Notes: a model not told the origin generated them from the letters alone. A stretch of 64,000 bases of DNA from Symmetrospora coprosmae (GCA_008802785.1 VUYT01000006.1:558001-622000); one strand, 5' to 3'; shown: positions 10,248 through 22,800, counted from the first letter of the stretch. Numbers and translations are program-made.

Positions 10248-11429
10248 GGGAGGGGACCCTGGAGGGAAACCGCCCATAAGCAGTCTTGGCTGTCGCCTTC
10301 GGTTGCCTCAAGAGCGATTGCGATTCAGCGGCGATTGTCGATCCTTACGTTCACGTTTGAGGACGGGAATGTGATGGCTCGAAGGGTCAGCCAGGACATA
10401 ATAGACTCGGTTCAATAGATGAGATGCTTCCTTAGATGAGATTACTTCTTAGACGAGATGACTGCTTAGATGAGATGACTCCTTAGATGAGATGGCCTGC
10501 AATTTCTGCCTCTGTTCCGTCCAGGCAGTAGCAGCCGACCCGAGCTTGGTCCCACATAAGCGGCGACACGACCAGAACGAGCAGGCGCCTTGTGCCATCG
10601 CCGAGTTGACATATTGAGGTAGCCACAGCGAGACCAACGCGAGGATTCGAATAGACGCGTGTGAGAGCCGACAGCATCTTGTGGCATCTGTGTGCGCGTA
10701 TCCGGCGGGCCTGCGCCCTTTGCTTGGTGGAGAAGCACGAGACGGTGCCGAGCATCAGTGCAGTCCGAATCAACATCGAGGTACAGCTGCTGGTGCAAAT
10801 GGCGAGAGGGCGGAACTAGATGTCAAGGGGCGTAAGTGAGCGCGACGGGCCTTCCGGGGCTGATGGTAGGAAGGGGAGCTGTATACGATGACGGCGGATT
10901 CAGCGGGACCAAGCGATCGTGCCGCGCTCTCGAGGTGGTTTCATGAGAATGTCGGAGTAAGCAGTCACTGCCGTGGCCGCTTCATCCATGCTTGAGCAGG
11001 ATCCCTTGAAGTGGCGGCTGCATCTGGTAGAAAATCATCGACGACGAGACTGCGAGCGATCCCTTGAAGCACGCCATGTCAGTGCAGTATTATCGTTTAA
11101 TCCGCTGATATCATCGATGTCTGCGTTGGTTGGCGAGAGAACAAAGGTGACCATCATCTTGCCCTCGCCTGCCTGCCCTTGCCCGCGCCGAGGAGGATGT
11201 TCCTCTCTTTCTCCCTCCATCCGTTGAAAGCAAGCACAGATAGGCGCTGCTGTACGCTGCACAGGATAGGATAGCACAGCTCAGCGCGCGCACTCGGCGA
11301 CGCCAAGCTTGGCTTTCCATCTTCCGACACGGGCCAGGGAGCTGTTAGCCGCCAGCGAGCAAGCGGGCGAGCATCTCATCTGCGACCGGGAAGCGCCTAT
11401 CTCAGTAGGAGCAAGCACACAGGACAGAG
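10248..11429. other. Gene-poor interval between paralogue D and SPT5
   Basis: Apart from the 17-bp repeat array at 10416-10500, I cannot support any gene here. A minus-strand open frame at about 10483-10776 has hydrophobic patches but no start context, splice logic or family match that I can recognise. Confidence 0.4.
10416..10500. repeat. 17-bp tandem repeat, 5 units
   Basis: Five imperfect units of TAGATGAGATGACTCCT run with exact 17-bp spacing. They are the same family as the three-unit array behind gene C and lie 168 bp after the stop of gene D. Confidence 0.88.
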
Positions 11430-14400
11430 ATGTCCACAGCTGCAGACTACGTCGAGGATCTGGGCGAGATGCCCATGGACGCGCCGCTGCAGGGTGCTGG
11501 CATTGGCGAAGGGCCCACCTCGGACGCGGCCGACAATGGCAGAGTCCCCGAAGGGATGCAGGTCAGGCATGAGGACGACGAGGAGGGAGGCGAAGGACAG
11601 AATGGGAACAGCAACGACGAGCACGACGACAGGGACGAGGATAGAGCCAGCAGGAACAACGCCAACAACAGCAAGGACGCAGGGACGGCTCGCGGCGGCA
11701 GGGACGGAGCAGGCGATGAGGATGAGGATGAGGATGAGGACGAGGAAGACGAGGAAGGGGAAGAAGAGGATGAAGACGACGAGGAGGATGAGGACGACGA
11801 AGAGGACGACGCAGAAGGCGGCCAGGAGCGAGCAAGGCCACGGAAGAAGGTGGGTCTGGTTGCGCAGCTCCACCCGGCAGCCACGCGGGCCCGCAAAAGC
11901 ACCTGGAGTGTCTCACTGACGCATGCCGCTCTGATGGCATACACTTCGTGTTCCCTCGACATGCTACTGCGCTCTTCATTGTGGGCCTCCTCGCTCTATC
12001 TGGTCTTACCACTTCGTCCGCTTTCCAGAAGCGCCGCCTCCGCACCAACAAGTACGTCGACCTCGAAGTAGAAGTCGACGAGTCTGAGGACGAAGAGGAT
12101 GAGGAAGCTGGAGAAGCCGGCTTCGAAGTTGCAGGTGGGTCATCCGCACTAGCTCCTGTTCTCACTGCTTCCCGCAACCTGCTGACCGCCCCGCATAGAC
12201 GACTATCTCGAGCGTCCCGGCCGGCGCAACGTCATGATTGCCGACTCGTTCGACGGCGACGAGGAGGACCTCGCCGACAACGACCGCGACCACCGACAGC
12301 TCGAGCGCCGTGCGCGCGACAAGGAGGAAGCAGAGGCACTCAGGCAGGCCGCAGAGTACAAGGAGCGGCACAGGCAGCGCAGGCAGGGGATGGGCATTGC
12401 GAGCATGCAGGACTTTGCGCCGCGGAGCGTGCTCATGCCGGGCGTGAACGATCCGAGCATCTGGTGCATCAAGTGCAAGGTGCGTCTCTCTCGCCTCTGC
12501 CCTTGAACACCGGAATCTTGCACAGCAGCTGACAATGTCGGCTCATGACACAGATTGGACGCGAACGCGAGCTCATCATGTCCATCTCGCGCAAAGCCAT
12601 CGTTCAGAACCTGAGCATTACGTCCGCCTTCCAGCGCGACTCCTTCCACGGTTACCTGTACCTCGAAGCGCGGTCCGAGGCGCACGTCCGCGAAGCCGTG
12701 CACGGCCTGATTGGCGTGTACGTGAGTAGCACTCCGATGCTCGTCCCCATTGAGGAGATGCCCGACCTGCTCAAGAGCAGGAAGAAGGAGACGCCCATTG
12801 CGATCGGCGGCTGGGTCCGCATCAAGCGCGGCACGTACAAAGGCGACCTTGCACAGGTCGACGATGTGCCGGAGACGACCGACTATGTCACGCTCAAGCT
12901 CGTTCCGAGAATCGACCTGCATCCGAAGGAGGAGAAGGATGCGGGGGTCAGCTAGCGTTTTCCTGTCGCGTCGCTTCTCGCTGTCCCTTACTGACTGCGA
13001 CACTTCCCGCCTGTGCAGGATGCTGGCAACAAGAAGCGCCGAAGGCAGGATCTCTCCCTGTTCCGCGCGCCGCCCAAGTTCTTCAATGCCGAAGAGGTCC
13101 GAGGCGCCTATGCGGGCAAGGCGAAAGTGCACAAGGACGCCGAAGGGTGGCACTTTGCAGGCGAGCTGTACGCAAATGGATACCTCATCAAGGACTTCAA
13201 GATGCACATGGTCGAGCGCGAGAACGTCAACCCGACCATCGACGAGATTACACGCTTTGTAGGAGAGACGGCCGCTGCGTCCTCGGCGGCGGGCAGCGCT
13301 GGCGCCGACGGTGTAGGGCTCGGTGACAACCGGCTCGACCTGGGCCTGATCGCCGACGCGGCCAAAGCGCAGACGGTGCTGCAGCCGGGAGACAGCGTCG
13401 AAATCTTTGAGGGGTCGCAGAAGGGCATTATCGGCATCATCGAGAGCATTGCCAACAACGTGCTCATCCTGTCGCCGAGCGATCCCGTCGATCTCGTCGG
13501 CACGAGCATCGAGGTCCTCGCGCACCAGGTCCGCAAGCGCTTCAAGGCGGGCGACCACGTCAAAGTCCTCCGGGGTAAGAACAAGAACGAGTCTGGTCTG
13601 GTTCTCAAGATCAACAAGGACCTCGTCACGTTCCTGAGCGACCTCAGCGTGCAGGAAGTCACCGTATTCAGCAAGGACATCCGAGAAGCTGCAGAAGTCG
13701 GAACGGGCATTTCAGCGAATGCGGCATATGATCTACATGATCTCATCCAGCTAGAGTGAGTCCGTCCTTGTAGGGTCATATACTACATCATGCTCGATGA
13801 GCTGACCTTCTCTTGTTACTCGCTCACAGCACGGAGACAGTCGGTGTCATCTACAAGGTTGAACCGGGAGCATTCCGCGTTATGGATCAAAACGCCAATC
13901 CACGCGTGCTCAAACCTTCGCAAATGGGCACAAAGATCGACACCCGCCGTGCCGTTGCTACCGACGCTGAGGGCGGCGAGCTTCGCCCGGGAGATCTCGT
14001 CAAGGAGATGCAGCGCGGCGCCATGTCGTCTGCGCAGGAGCCGCGCCAGGGCCGAGTGCTCCACGTCTTCCGCAACGCCGTTGCCTTCCTGCACAACCGG
14101 GACATTGCGGAGAACGGAGGTGTCTTTGTTGCTCGCCCGAAACAGCTTGGATCGGTGGCTCCCAAAACGGGCATGGGCATGGACACGACTCGGATGAACC
14201 CGGAGCGCTCGGCGGGGTTGGGCGCCTTCTCGCCTGCGGGACAGAGCGGCTTGCTCGGCGCCATGGGTCAGCAGCAGGCTCCGATGGCGCGTGTGCGTGA
14301 GGTGGCCGTCGGCGCGCATGTCACGATCGTCAAGGGGCCCCATAAGGGCCTCAAGGGCATCTGCAAAGACATGAACGGCCCACTGGCGCGCATCGAGCTG

Positions 14401-15462
14401 CACACGCGCAACAGGACCATCACAATCGAGCGCACCAAGCTCGGCGTGGAGTGGGACGGAAACCTCATCTCGCTTGAGGAGTGGGAGCGCGAGAAGCAGA
14501 GGTTCAGAGGCGGGGCGGGGCAGCAGCCCAGCGGCTTCCGGCCGCAGACGAGCTCGTACGGCGGCAGCAGTGGCTACACGCCGCACAGCATGCCGCACAC
14601 GCCCAGCATGTACACGCAGTCGCCGAGCTCGGCGATCGGCGGAAGGACGCCCATGTACGCGTCGGGCAAGACCCCGCTGTACCAGGGCGGCAAGACGCCC
14701 ATGTACGGCGCGGGTGGTAGGACCCCTTATGGAGGCGCGACCCCATTCGGAGGTGGCGCAACGCCTTTCGGAGCCGGGAATGCAACGCCTTACGCTGCCG
14801 GGCGGACGTATGGTTCGGGGGATGCCTTCGCTGTGAGTTGCGCTTGGTCGGTACATGCTCGAGACGGGTTCTCGTATCCTGAACTGTCTTCCCATCCTTC
14901 TCATCTGCTTCAGGCAGGATCTAGAACGCCGTACCAGAGCTCATCCCGCACGCCATATGGCGGTGCAGCAGGAGCGAGCAACGCAGCCTGGGGCAGCACG
15001 TCCCCAGCTTACAATGCGGCGACAGCATCGGGGTCGGGAGGTGCAGCGGCAGTCTGGGGTTCCGCATCTCCGGCATACACAAGTGGCGCGCCGGCGTCGA
15101 ATGGCGGTGCTGCCTGGGGCAGTCAATCGCCAGCGTACAACGGAAGTGCCAGCGCCAACAAGTACAGCGGTGGCTCATCAGTCGCGGCCGCCAACACCGC
15201 ATGGGGCTCCACCTCGCCCGCGTATCAGCAAAACGCTTCGTCAGCCGCCGGAAGATCGGCATGGGACTCGGAGCAGCCTGTCAACACGCCATATGCCTCT
15301 GCGCCTACGCCGGCTGCGCAAACTCCGTACCCGTCTGCGCCGACGCCCGCCGCTGTCGGTAATGCCTGGGACAGCTACGACTCTGCACCGACGCCCGCTG
15401 CTGCTCCGACGCCGTATGCGGCTGCGGCGACCCCTGCTGCAGGAGATGACAGCTGGGACTGA
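11430..15462 (+). CDS. SPT5: Transcription elongation factor Spt5
   Basis: Spt5 is the large subunit of DSIF (Spt4-Spt5), which clamps RNA polymerase II and promotes processive elongation. Seven exons (11430-11849, 12029-12134, 12199-12479, 12554-12946, 13019-13755, 13830-14832, 14914-15462) give 1162 residues. The order is: a very acidic N terminus (runs of Asp/Glu); the NGN domain around PSIWCIKCKIGRERE and GLIGVYV; several KOW domains (GGWVRIKRGTYKGDLA, FKAGDHVKVLRGKNKNE, VGAHVTIVKGPHKGLKG); then a C-terminal repeat region. That region holds GKTPMY/GRTPYG-type repeats and a second set of AWGSxSPAYN repeats, ending in GDDSWD. The intron donor at 12947 (GTCAGC) is the least usual. A pyrimidine-poor 77 bp separates it from the convergent folate gene. 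Confidence 0.95.
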
Positions 15463-15539
15463 TTGACGCTGTTCGATAGCGATAGTGCTGTGCTCCACGA
15501 AAGAGCTGTACGATGCAACGTGGTTCTCTATTGCTGCTA

Positions 15540-17669
15540 TCACAATGCAAACTCTAACTGGGCTACCTCGAAGACGCCCCCGATGAGATGCAGACTCCCG
15601 CTAACAAGGACGTCGACACCAGCACTTGCGCTGTCCCCTGGGCTCGTGCTTTCATTCTGACCCTGCACGAATCGAACGGCGTGCTGGATAGACGGCATGA
15701 CCTGCACTTCGGTCTGCGGACTGATTGGTGAGTTTGGCGCTCGCGACAGCGTCTGCCACGCTGCAGCCAGCTCGTACTGCACCGTAAGCGCTTTGACATC
15801 GTTCGGATCAATCATGTGCGATGTCAAATCTGCAGAAGCGTGCTCATATATCAGTCAGTCAGGCTCATGCTCTCCATATAGCATGAGGGCGAAAACTGAC
15901 CGGCTTTAGAGCTGCCTTCGGCATAGGTAGCGTTGGTGCAGAAGATGACGTGGTCGAAGAGGGGATCTTGCTCCGGCTGGAGTCGCATCTTCTTGTTTTG
16001 TTGGCTCATGGTGTCTGTCAAGCTTCGGAGGAGGGCTTCTGCCGACCTGCCAGAGGTACAGTTGAAGACCAGGACGCGTTTCCGAGGTCTGTAGCACGGC
16101 AGAAGAACGCCATTTCAGCTCACGAAACTTTCCCTCAGAATCAGAAGCGGTATCACCTTTCCTGCCTGAAAGCCGCCTCGACGAACCACTCGGCACAGCA
16201 TACAAGGCTCTCGACCGTGTGGGCACCATCAAGATACCACGTCACACCCTGCCGTTCTGGCTGGCGGTCCTCCACAACCTGGCAACGACCCGGCCATCGA
16301 GCGTTCTGCAGGCCCTCTACGACCTGCTCGGGAAGCATGCCTGTTTGCGTCGAGTTTAACATGCTCGAGTGAGCTGAGAACGCTGCAGGAAGGGATCGGG
16401 ACTCGAGGAAGTCTTGCACAAGTGCCACTGCCAGGGACGCGTTCGAGCGCTGGTGTACGCCAGCGAGACCTAGAGAGAAATAGAGAGCGTGTCAAGCTGT
16501 GTCTGGACCGATCGTGAGACGGGCGGTCGCGGCTCACCTAGCTTGATGTCCGGGATTTGTGCATGCTGCTTCACGACAGCAAAATGGGATGCCTTGAGCT
16601 CTTCTGATCGCCGCTTCAGGACAGCAAGGGCGCCCTCAGGCTGCTCGACGGAGAGAGCCGGACATCCATCCTATGGGCCAGGGAGAGACTCCGCTTAGCG
16701 TTGCGTCCATGCTACATTTCAACATCCCTCACCAGCTTACTTTGAAGATGCCGGCCTTCTGGTGCGCAATCTCCTCCAGAGTCCTGCCGAGAAGTGGTAC
16801 ATGGTCCAGACCGAGAGCTGTCACGCCAGTCGCGAGAGGCTTCGGGACGATGTTGGTCGAGTCGTAGGTCCCGCCAATGCCGACTTCGAGCACGGTAGCA
16901 TCGACCTGCTCTTGCAGGAAGACATGGAAGGCCATGGTAGTCACGTAGCGGAAGTAGGCAGGCTTGTTTGCGCTGCCAGGATAGAAGGTCTGCGCGTGAC
17001 GAAGTGTGTGCGTTCGGCATCAGCGCAGCAAGTAGCGACAGTACGGCAACGGGGCAGCCCACCTGGCGGTTCTCCTCGAATCTGTCCCAAACATCGAAGA
17101 AATACTTTGCGAACTTGTCTTCGGACAGTGGCTTGCCGTTAATGCGAATGCGCTCTCGTACGGCGACCATGTGAGGGGAAGTGTAGAGCCCAACTTTTGC
17201 GGAAGGCGCAAGCGTTGTGAGTATTGATGAACAGAAGGCGGACGTTGAGCCCTGCAGATGCACTCATCAGATAAGATTCCGTCAAGAGGAGCTCGAGTAT
17301 GACTCACCTTGCCCTTCGTGCCGGTGATGTGAATCACGTTCAGCTTGTTGAGGTCGTCCGCCTTGAGGGACGGACACAGAGAGCCAAGATGTTACGCGAT
17401 GCCTTCGAATGACAACTGTCGCCGACGCAGCTCACAGTATACCCTATGCGCTTCAGATAGTCGAGTGACTCTGGCATGATCCGGTCATTGTAGATACCTC
17501 CGGAGGCTTTCGTCGCCTCAAGAGTGGCAGCATTGGACTGAAAGGCGGCAAGAAGTTAGAGGCGGCCTCCAGGCCCCAAGAGAGAGTGCATCCGTACCTG
17601 CAGCGAGTTGAGGCATTGGATCGCTTCTGCATACGACCGTTGCGATCCGGATGCGACCGATGTAGACAT
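15540..17669 (-). CDS. MET7: Folylpolyglutamate synthase
   Basis: This Mur-ligase-like enzyme adds gamma-linked glutamates to folates with ATP, keeping folate cofactors in the cell. Nine exons (17669-17598, 17537-17436, 17361-17308, 17251-17063, 16989-16741, 16670-16538, 16469-16157, 16088-15901, 15829-15540) join in frame to 529 residues, a normal length. Visible landmarks are the P-loop HITGTKGKGSTSAF split by an intron, GLYTSPHMVAVRERIRING, LEVGIGGTYDSTNIV, LGLDHVPLLGRTLEEIAHQK, the YLDGAHTVES motif of the second domain, and the C-terminal SGSLHLIGGV. Because the N terminus is short, no clear mitochondrial presequence is seen. It is convergent with SPT5 and divergent from the ArfGAP gene. 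Confidence 0.95.
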
Positions 17670-18135
17670 GTTGCTCTTTTTTCCGAGGAAACTGCTGCGG
17701 CCGCGCGGAGCTCCCGAAAAGGCTCGCAAATGGGGTAAAACGATGGATAGGGTCTCTAAAGCACTAAGTCTGCCCTTGAGCATCTAACGCGGAGCGCGAG
17801 ACGATGTTCGGAATGGTGAAAGGCGAAAGCGGCCGGAGCAAGGCCGAGGCGCTCTCACAGAGGTCCAAGCGGACGAAGCGGCCCATCCTTTCTCTCTCTT
17901 TGTCTCCAACATCATCGGAGGGCTGGATATCTAGGCGGAGCCTGCCTATCACACGCGCACTTCTTCTTCACTCATCGTTCCGACCGCGTATCGCGTCTGA
18001 TCCACTTTGCACCTCTTCCGACGCCGTGCACGGACACATCCCCCTGTCCCGTCAATAGCGCAGTCCGAACTATCGCAGAGCGAGGAGGGTATCCGTTTCC
18101 CTTTTCGACACACACTTCTCCGACTGGCTCAAGTG
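17670..18135. promoter_or_regulatory. Divergent promoter region, folate synthase / ArfGAP
   Basis: These 466 bp between two divergent start codons hold no gene that I can support. An open frame continues upstream of the ArfGAP ATG but has no conserved content. Confidence 0.4.
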
Positions 18136-19623
18136 ATGTCAAAAGCCAGTCAGCAGCGGAATGAGAAGACGCTCGCGGAACTCCGGACCACAGTCGCCGG
18201 CAACAACGAATGCGCGGACTGCGGAACTTCACGCCCAGGCTGGGCGAGCTGGAACCTGGGCATCTTCCTATGCGTGCGCTGCGCTCAGCTGCACCGCTCG
18301 CTCGGGACGGACGTGTCAAAGGTCAAGAGCCTGACGCTCGACTCTTGGGAGCGGCACCAGGTCGAATCGATGCGCGTGAACGGCAATACTCGCAGCAATG
18401 CTCGCTTCGTCCCCGACCCACGAGCGAACCCTCCACCTCTTGACCTGGATCCATCCGACCGCAACTCGCAGATGCATCGGTATCTGGTGCAGAAGTACCG
18501 GAACCAGGCGTTTGTCAAGCGAGAGCGCTGCGCGGAGGCAAAGGTACAGGACAAGAGGGAGAAACAGACGGCCCGAGGCGAGCAGGAACCGGTGTCTGGG
18601 AGCTCTGACCGAGCTAGGCAGCGTGAATCGCCTTTGCCTACGCCGACAGTCTCGGTGTCCACGGCGCCGCGCGAAGGCCTGGGCAGGAGCTCTTCGCCGT
18701 CTGGGATGCTGGCCGGCGCTTCCAGCATCTCACGATCAGCAACCGCGCCATTGCCAGATGCTGCGCGGCAAGCTCACCGAGATCGCCTTGAGTCGGCTAG
18801 GAAGTCTACGGTGCTGCCCACTTCGCCGCATACAGGGGTAGGAGGATATAACCCGTTCAATCGGCAAATGACGGCTTCAGCGCAAATACCCTCATCTTCA
18901 AGCAGTACGCAGTACCAAACAGCGACTCCGTCTATCGCTGCTGCACCTGGTCATCTGGCTCCTGCACGGGCTTTCTCAGCTTCGCCTTCGGCTTTTTCCG
19001 CCACGCCTTACGGAGCGCCCCTGGCCAGTGGAAGCCTCTCGACATCATTGTCACCGTACGCAATTCCCCAATCTTCAGCTAGCGCCTATCAACCGTCGAA
19101 AGCGGTCACACCAGCTCGGACTGGTGGCGTTTGGGACGACCTTGCCGGTCTGTCCCTTTCCTCAGCATCTGCTCAACCAGCTCACCCGGCATACGGACAA
19201 TCTCCAGCATTCACGCCTTTGACTCCTTCATACATGCCCGCGCCGCCCTCTTTGCCATTCGCAAGCCAAAGCACCCAGACGAACCCCTTTCTTCGAGCGA
19301 TGTCTCCTCAACAGCAGCAACCCCAACCGCAGCGGTCTTCTTTCCCGTCCTCAGCTCCGAGTCAACAGCAACAATTCAGCCCGCCTTTGCAAGCATTTGC
19401 ACAACAGCCGCAGTATCAAGCCTTTGGTCAGCCTGCAATTGCAGCGGGACTTCCGGCGGCAGGACAAGGAGCGTACACACCGGCGCAGGAGTTCGCTTCC
19501 CGGAACCCATTCCTCGCCGCGCAAGGATTGTCGCCATGCTCGACTGCACTGGGAGGCGGGTCCTTCCAGTCGGCGCAGCCAGCCTTTCAGCAACATGCCC
19601 CTCATAGCTTTGGCAGCTTCTGA
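18136..19623 (+). CDS. ArfGAP-domain protein with NPF motifs
   Basis: This protein should stimulate GTP hydrolysis on Arf-family GTPases during vesicle traffic. It is a single exon of 495 residues. The ArfGAP zinc finger starts near residue 28: ECADC, 16 residues, then CVRCAQLHRSLG, a C-x2-C-x16-C-x2-C pattern, followed by the conserved Arg finger region in HRSLGTDVSKVKSLTLDSW. The remainder is a Ser/Pro/Gln/Ala-rich disordered tail with three NPF tripeptides (YNPFN, TNPFL, RNPFL), the known ligand of EH domains, which suggests an endocytic link. The start at 18136 is chosen because it precedes the domain at the distance seen in relatives. It could be the counterpart of yeast Age2/Gts1-like proteins. 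Confidence 0.9.
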   Translation: MSKASQQRNEKTLAELRTTVAGNNECADCGTSRPGWASWNLGIFLCVRCAQLHRSLGTDVSKVKSLTLDSWERHQVESMRVNGNTRSNARFVPDPRANPPPLDLDPSDRNSQMHRYLVQKYRNQAFVKRERCAEAKVQDKREKQTARGEQEPVSGSSDRARQRESPLPTPTVSVSTAPREGLGRSSSPSGMLAGASSISRSATAPLPDAARQAHRDRLESARKSTVLPTSPHTGVGGYNPFNRQMTASAQIPSSSSSTQYQTATPSIAAAPGHLAPARAFSASPSAFSATPYGAPLASGSLSTSLSPYAIPQSSASAYQPSKAVTPARTGGVWDDLAGLSLSSASAQPAHPAYGQSPAFTPLTPSYMPAPPSLPFASQSTQTNPFLRAMSPQQQQPQPQRSSFPSSAPSQQQQFSPPLQAFAQQPQYQAFGQPAIAAGLPAAGQGAYTPAQEFASRNPFLAAQGLSPCSTALGGGSFQSAQPAFQQHAPHSFGSF

Positions 19624-19851
19624 GGGTGGAGTGTAAGTCAAGTCTATCCAGCGCAAACTGTCCAGAAAGGGTAGCTAAGAGGAGATGCATTACGCACCCT
19701 TCCTCCATGACAGGCCTGTACACACGACAATAACTTCATGCTCTCTCCCTTTACGTTGCGTAATGATCGATCCACGCTCCGTATACCTCTGCCTTCGAGT
19801 CCTTGTGCCGTTGTTGTCTGCCGTAGCGTATTCAGCATTGTCGTCGCCCGA

Positions 19852-22800
19852 CTAGGTCTTCTTCTTGATGGCGCTCTCCGCAGTTGCCGGCCTGCCTTCG
19901 CCCTCCGCCGACATAGCCTCCTTCTCCTCGTCGTCCTCCCGCTTCGTCTTCGCCTTCTGTAGGACCTCAGAGCTTGCCAGAAGCTGGGTCACGAGCTGTA
20001 AAATCGCAGAGTGCAACGAGCACAGTCAGGATCTCTCGTCACCTCCGCGTCGTGCAAAGTGAGGCCCACTCACGAATGTGGCCAGCCTCAAGTCATGCCA
20101 GTAACCCGCGTGGCTCAGGATCATGTCCCAGTACTGGCTGAAGCCCTCTCCAGACAAATAGAAGTCGATCGATCCTTGCGGGTTGAGGGCAAGCATCCTC
20201 GCCTCTGCGCGCTGGAAGCGCTTGAGTCCAGCCAGGTCGAGCTCAGACGTGAACTGGCGCTTGGTCTTCGGTCTTTGCAGGGCTGGGCGCTTTGCCGGCA
20301 CTTCGTCTTCCTCCTTGTTAGCCGGGTGCCCTTCGTCTGCCTGTGTCGCTTTCTTCTTGTCGCCCGAGTTCGCACCGATGAGCGGCATGCCAGCCGCCAG
20401 AGCCGCACTCGGCGCAGCGCCAAATGAGGGGACGAGACTGCTGAAAAAGCTGCTCGCTTTGGAGGCGTAGTCCGAGAGCAGCGACGATGTAACGGAGTTG
20501 ATACCGACAGGCTTGACAACCTTGGCGTATTCGGCGTCAACGACGGCGTTGAGCGCGACCGCGACCGGGTCGAGTACGTTGTATACGTTGTATAGGGAAT
20601 CGATGGCCATGCAGCCGTCTGTGTGTGCGTAGGATTTGTCTGAGAGTGGTGGACACTGCCGACGGAGACAAGTGACGAGATACCCACAGCGACCTTGCTT
20701 ATCTAGCGCTATGCTCGAGGGAACGTTCTTTGTCCGCTCACGGCCCGCCCGCGCTATTAGCTGACCACGGTTCAGGTAGAACTGGAGAAGCAGGACTGTC
20801 GGATGAGCTGCCTGTGCGGGATTGTATCGCAAGACTCCAGGCCATCCTCACCATGTATCCGACCGGACTGCCAAGGAAGAAGAGGCTGGATACATTGAAC
20901 CTGTAGGTGCGGTTATACAGTGCGTTAGCTGCCATCTTGATTCTGCTAGATTGGTGAGGCTCACTCGAAGGTGGTTGAGCTGATGGCCGAATCAGCAGCG
21001 GGATCCGGTACCCATGTCGGTTGGTTGGACAGGATGTCCGTAGCAAGGGCTGTCCCAAGCGAGTGTGCTGATAGGACAAGGATAGATGTCTGCATCGTTA
21101 TTACTATGAAGAGACTGATGAAGGCTGCACCTACCAATGAGCGAAACTTTGCCCCTGAAGCTCGGGTTGCGGTGGCGGAAGAGGCGATAGATGCGGTTGG
21201 CATCGCGAATTACGGTAGCCACCATTGCCTCGCGGTGATGTCTGCGGGCAGAGATTGAAACCCTCAGTAAGTCTCTCGATTGCGAGAGAATCGAAATGCG
21301 CACGACAGGTAAAAGCACAGGTCGAGACCGACACCTGTGACGAGTGAGCTGACGAACGGAATGGCTTGCACGGGAATTCGTAGGTCAGGAACGCTACCCC
21401 AAGCATTCACATTGATGTAAAACCAATTCAACTCACATCCCTCGACCTGCAGATCCTCGAGACTGAAGCGATTGTCAAGCCCGTCCTCAGCCTCCTTTTC
21501 TTCACGAGATAGCTCATCAAATTGCAGCGAGCTGCGCCACTGGAGCGGTATGAACTGCAGCCGCTGGTTGCCGACCACTTTCCGGACCGTCTCGTCTCGT
21601 GCCTGCTTGTTGCACAGCTTGCGCAGCGAGTTGATGGCGTGCACGATATTGAAGCTGTCGTACGTCGAGGCGAGCTGCCAGTAGATTACAGCAATGTCAA
21701 GCTTTGCTCACGGCAGAGTGCTATGAGATGGAAGCTAGCTCACCTTCTGACCGATGCCGTGAATGACGAGCACGAGCTCTGCAAGCTCCGTCTCGTCCGC
21801 TGATGCAGCACTCTTCGCCTTGTCCTGCGGCCCGGCCGCAGTGGCGGGCTGCTCAGGCTGAGTGCGCTCCTGCTGCTCATCGTCATCAGGGTATTCCGGT
21901 TCTGTTGGCCGAGTCGAGTCCAGCGCGTCCGCCGTCGAGGTGCTATCTGCTTGCTCGGCGGGCTCGCTGACGGTTCCAGAGGCGCTGGCTGCCTTCCCAG
22001 CTGATGTCGAATAACCGAACGAGAAGAGGCTGCCCAGCTTCGATGTAGCCGACGGCGCGCCTTTAGCAGTAGGTGGAGCCTTGCCGTCCTTCTGACTGCT
22101 CTCCGCATAGTCAGCTGCAGTCGTGGCCGGCGACGCGTCTGGCTTCTTGAGGCTAGCTGACGATGGCTTGCTTTTCAAGAGCGCATCCTTTTTGTCCTTT
22201 GCCTTGGCTTCTACGTCCTTCGCCTTTGCCTCGGCCTTGCCAGCCTTTGTTTTTGGGGCGAGCTGGCGCAGGACAGTGTCGTAGCCGCGGTAGACGAGGG
22301 TCCCTCCTGCAGACTGTGCCTTGTCGCGGACCCAGCTGGTGAGGAAGCTCTTGCTCAGGCGTGCGGGTAGGTTCTTTGCGTAGATGCGGGCGGAGCCGCT
22401 GTCCTGGAAGATGACGTCCACGCCGTCCTCGTACAGCCGGTGCTTGAGCTTTGCCTCGCCTTCGGGCCCAATGTCGAGCGCGCTGCGCAGCTCGTCGGCA
22501 TATGATGGGAGCCATGGCTGAATTTCGGCGTACGCTTCCTCAAGATGCTCTGCGAGTGGGCCGTCGACGGGGTAGTACTTCTGCCTGGTCGAGGAGGGGT
22601 AGAACCAGGTCGCACGCTGGATCCCTATGCGGGCTCCCTTCCAAAACGCCGGATAAAGGGAGAGGGCTGGTAGAAAGTGGGCAGCAGGTTCAGCATATCG
22701 AGATTGTCGCAGAGAAGCTGCTTCTGCTGCGGTATTGGAGACCCACAGATGAGGTCACACGAGAAGAGGTTGTCGGTGCTCACGTGGACAATGTGCGGCT

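Noticed and set aside
10600-10660. TTCGAAT-containing stretch resembling a tRNA T-loop
   Set aside because: No acceptor, D or anticodon stems can be drawn around it.
10483-10776. Minus-strand frame with hydrophobic patches between paralogue D and SPT5
   Set aside because: It overlaps the repeat array, lacks a plausible promoter or exons, and does not match a family.
12203-13558. Long open frame on the minus strand inside SPT5 (about 450 codons)
   Set aside because: It is the antisense shadow of the strongly conserved KOW/NGN exons in a GC-rich genome and ignores their introns.
13816-14904. Minus-strand open frame of about 360 codons in the 3' half of SPT5
   Set aside because: Antisense shadow of conserved coding sequence; Arg/Ala-rich, no domain.
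18007-18135. Upstream start for the ArfGAP gene
   Set aside because: The added residues have no conserved features, and the ATG at 18136 gives the usual spacing to the zinc finger.
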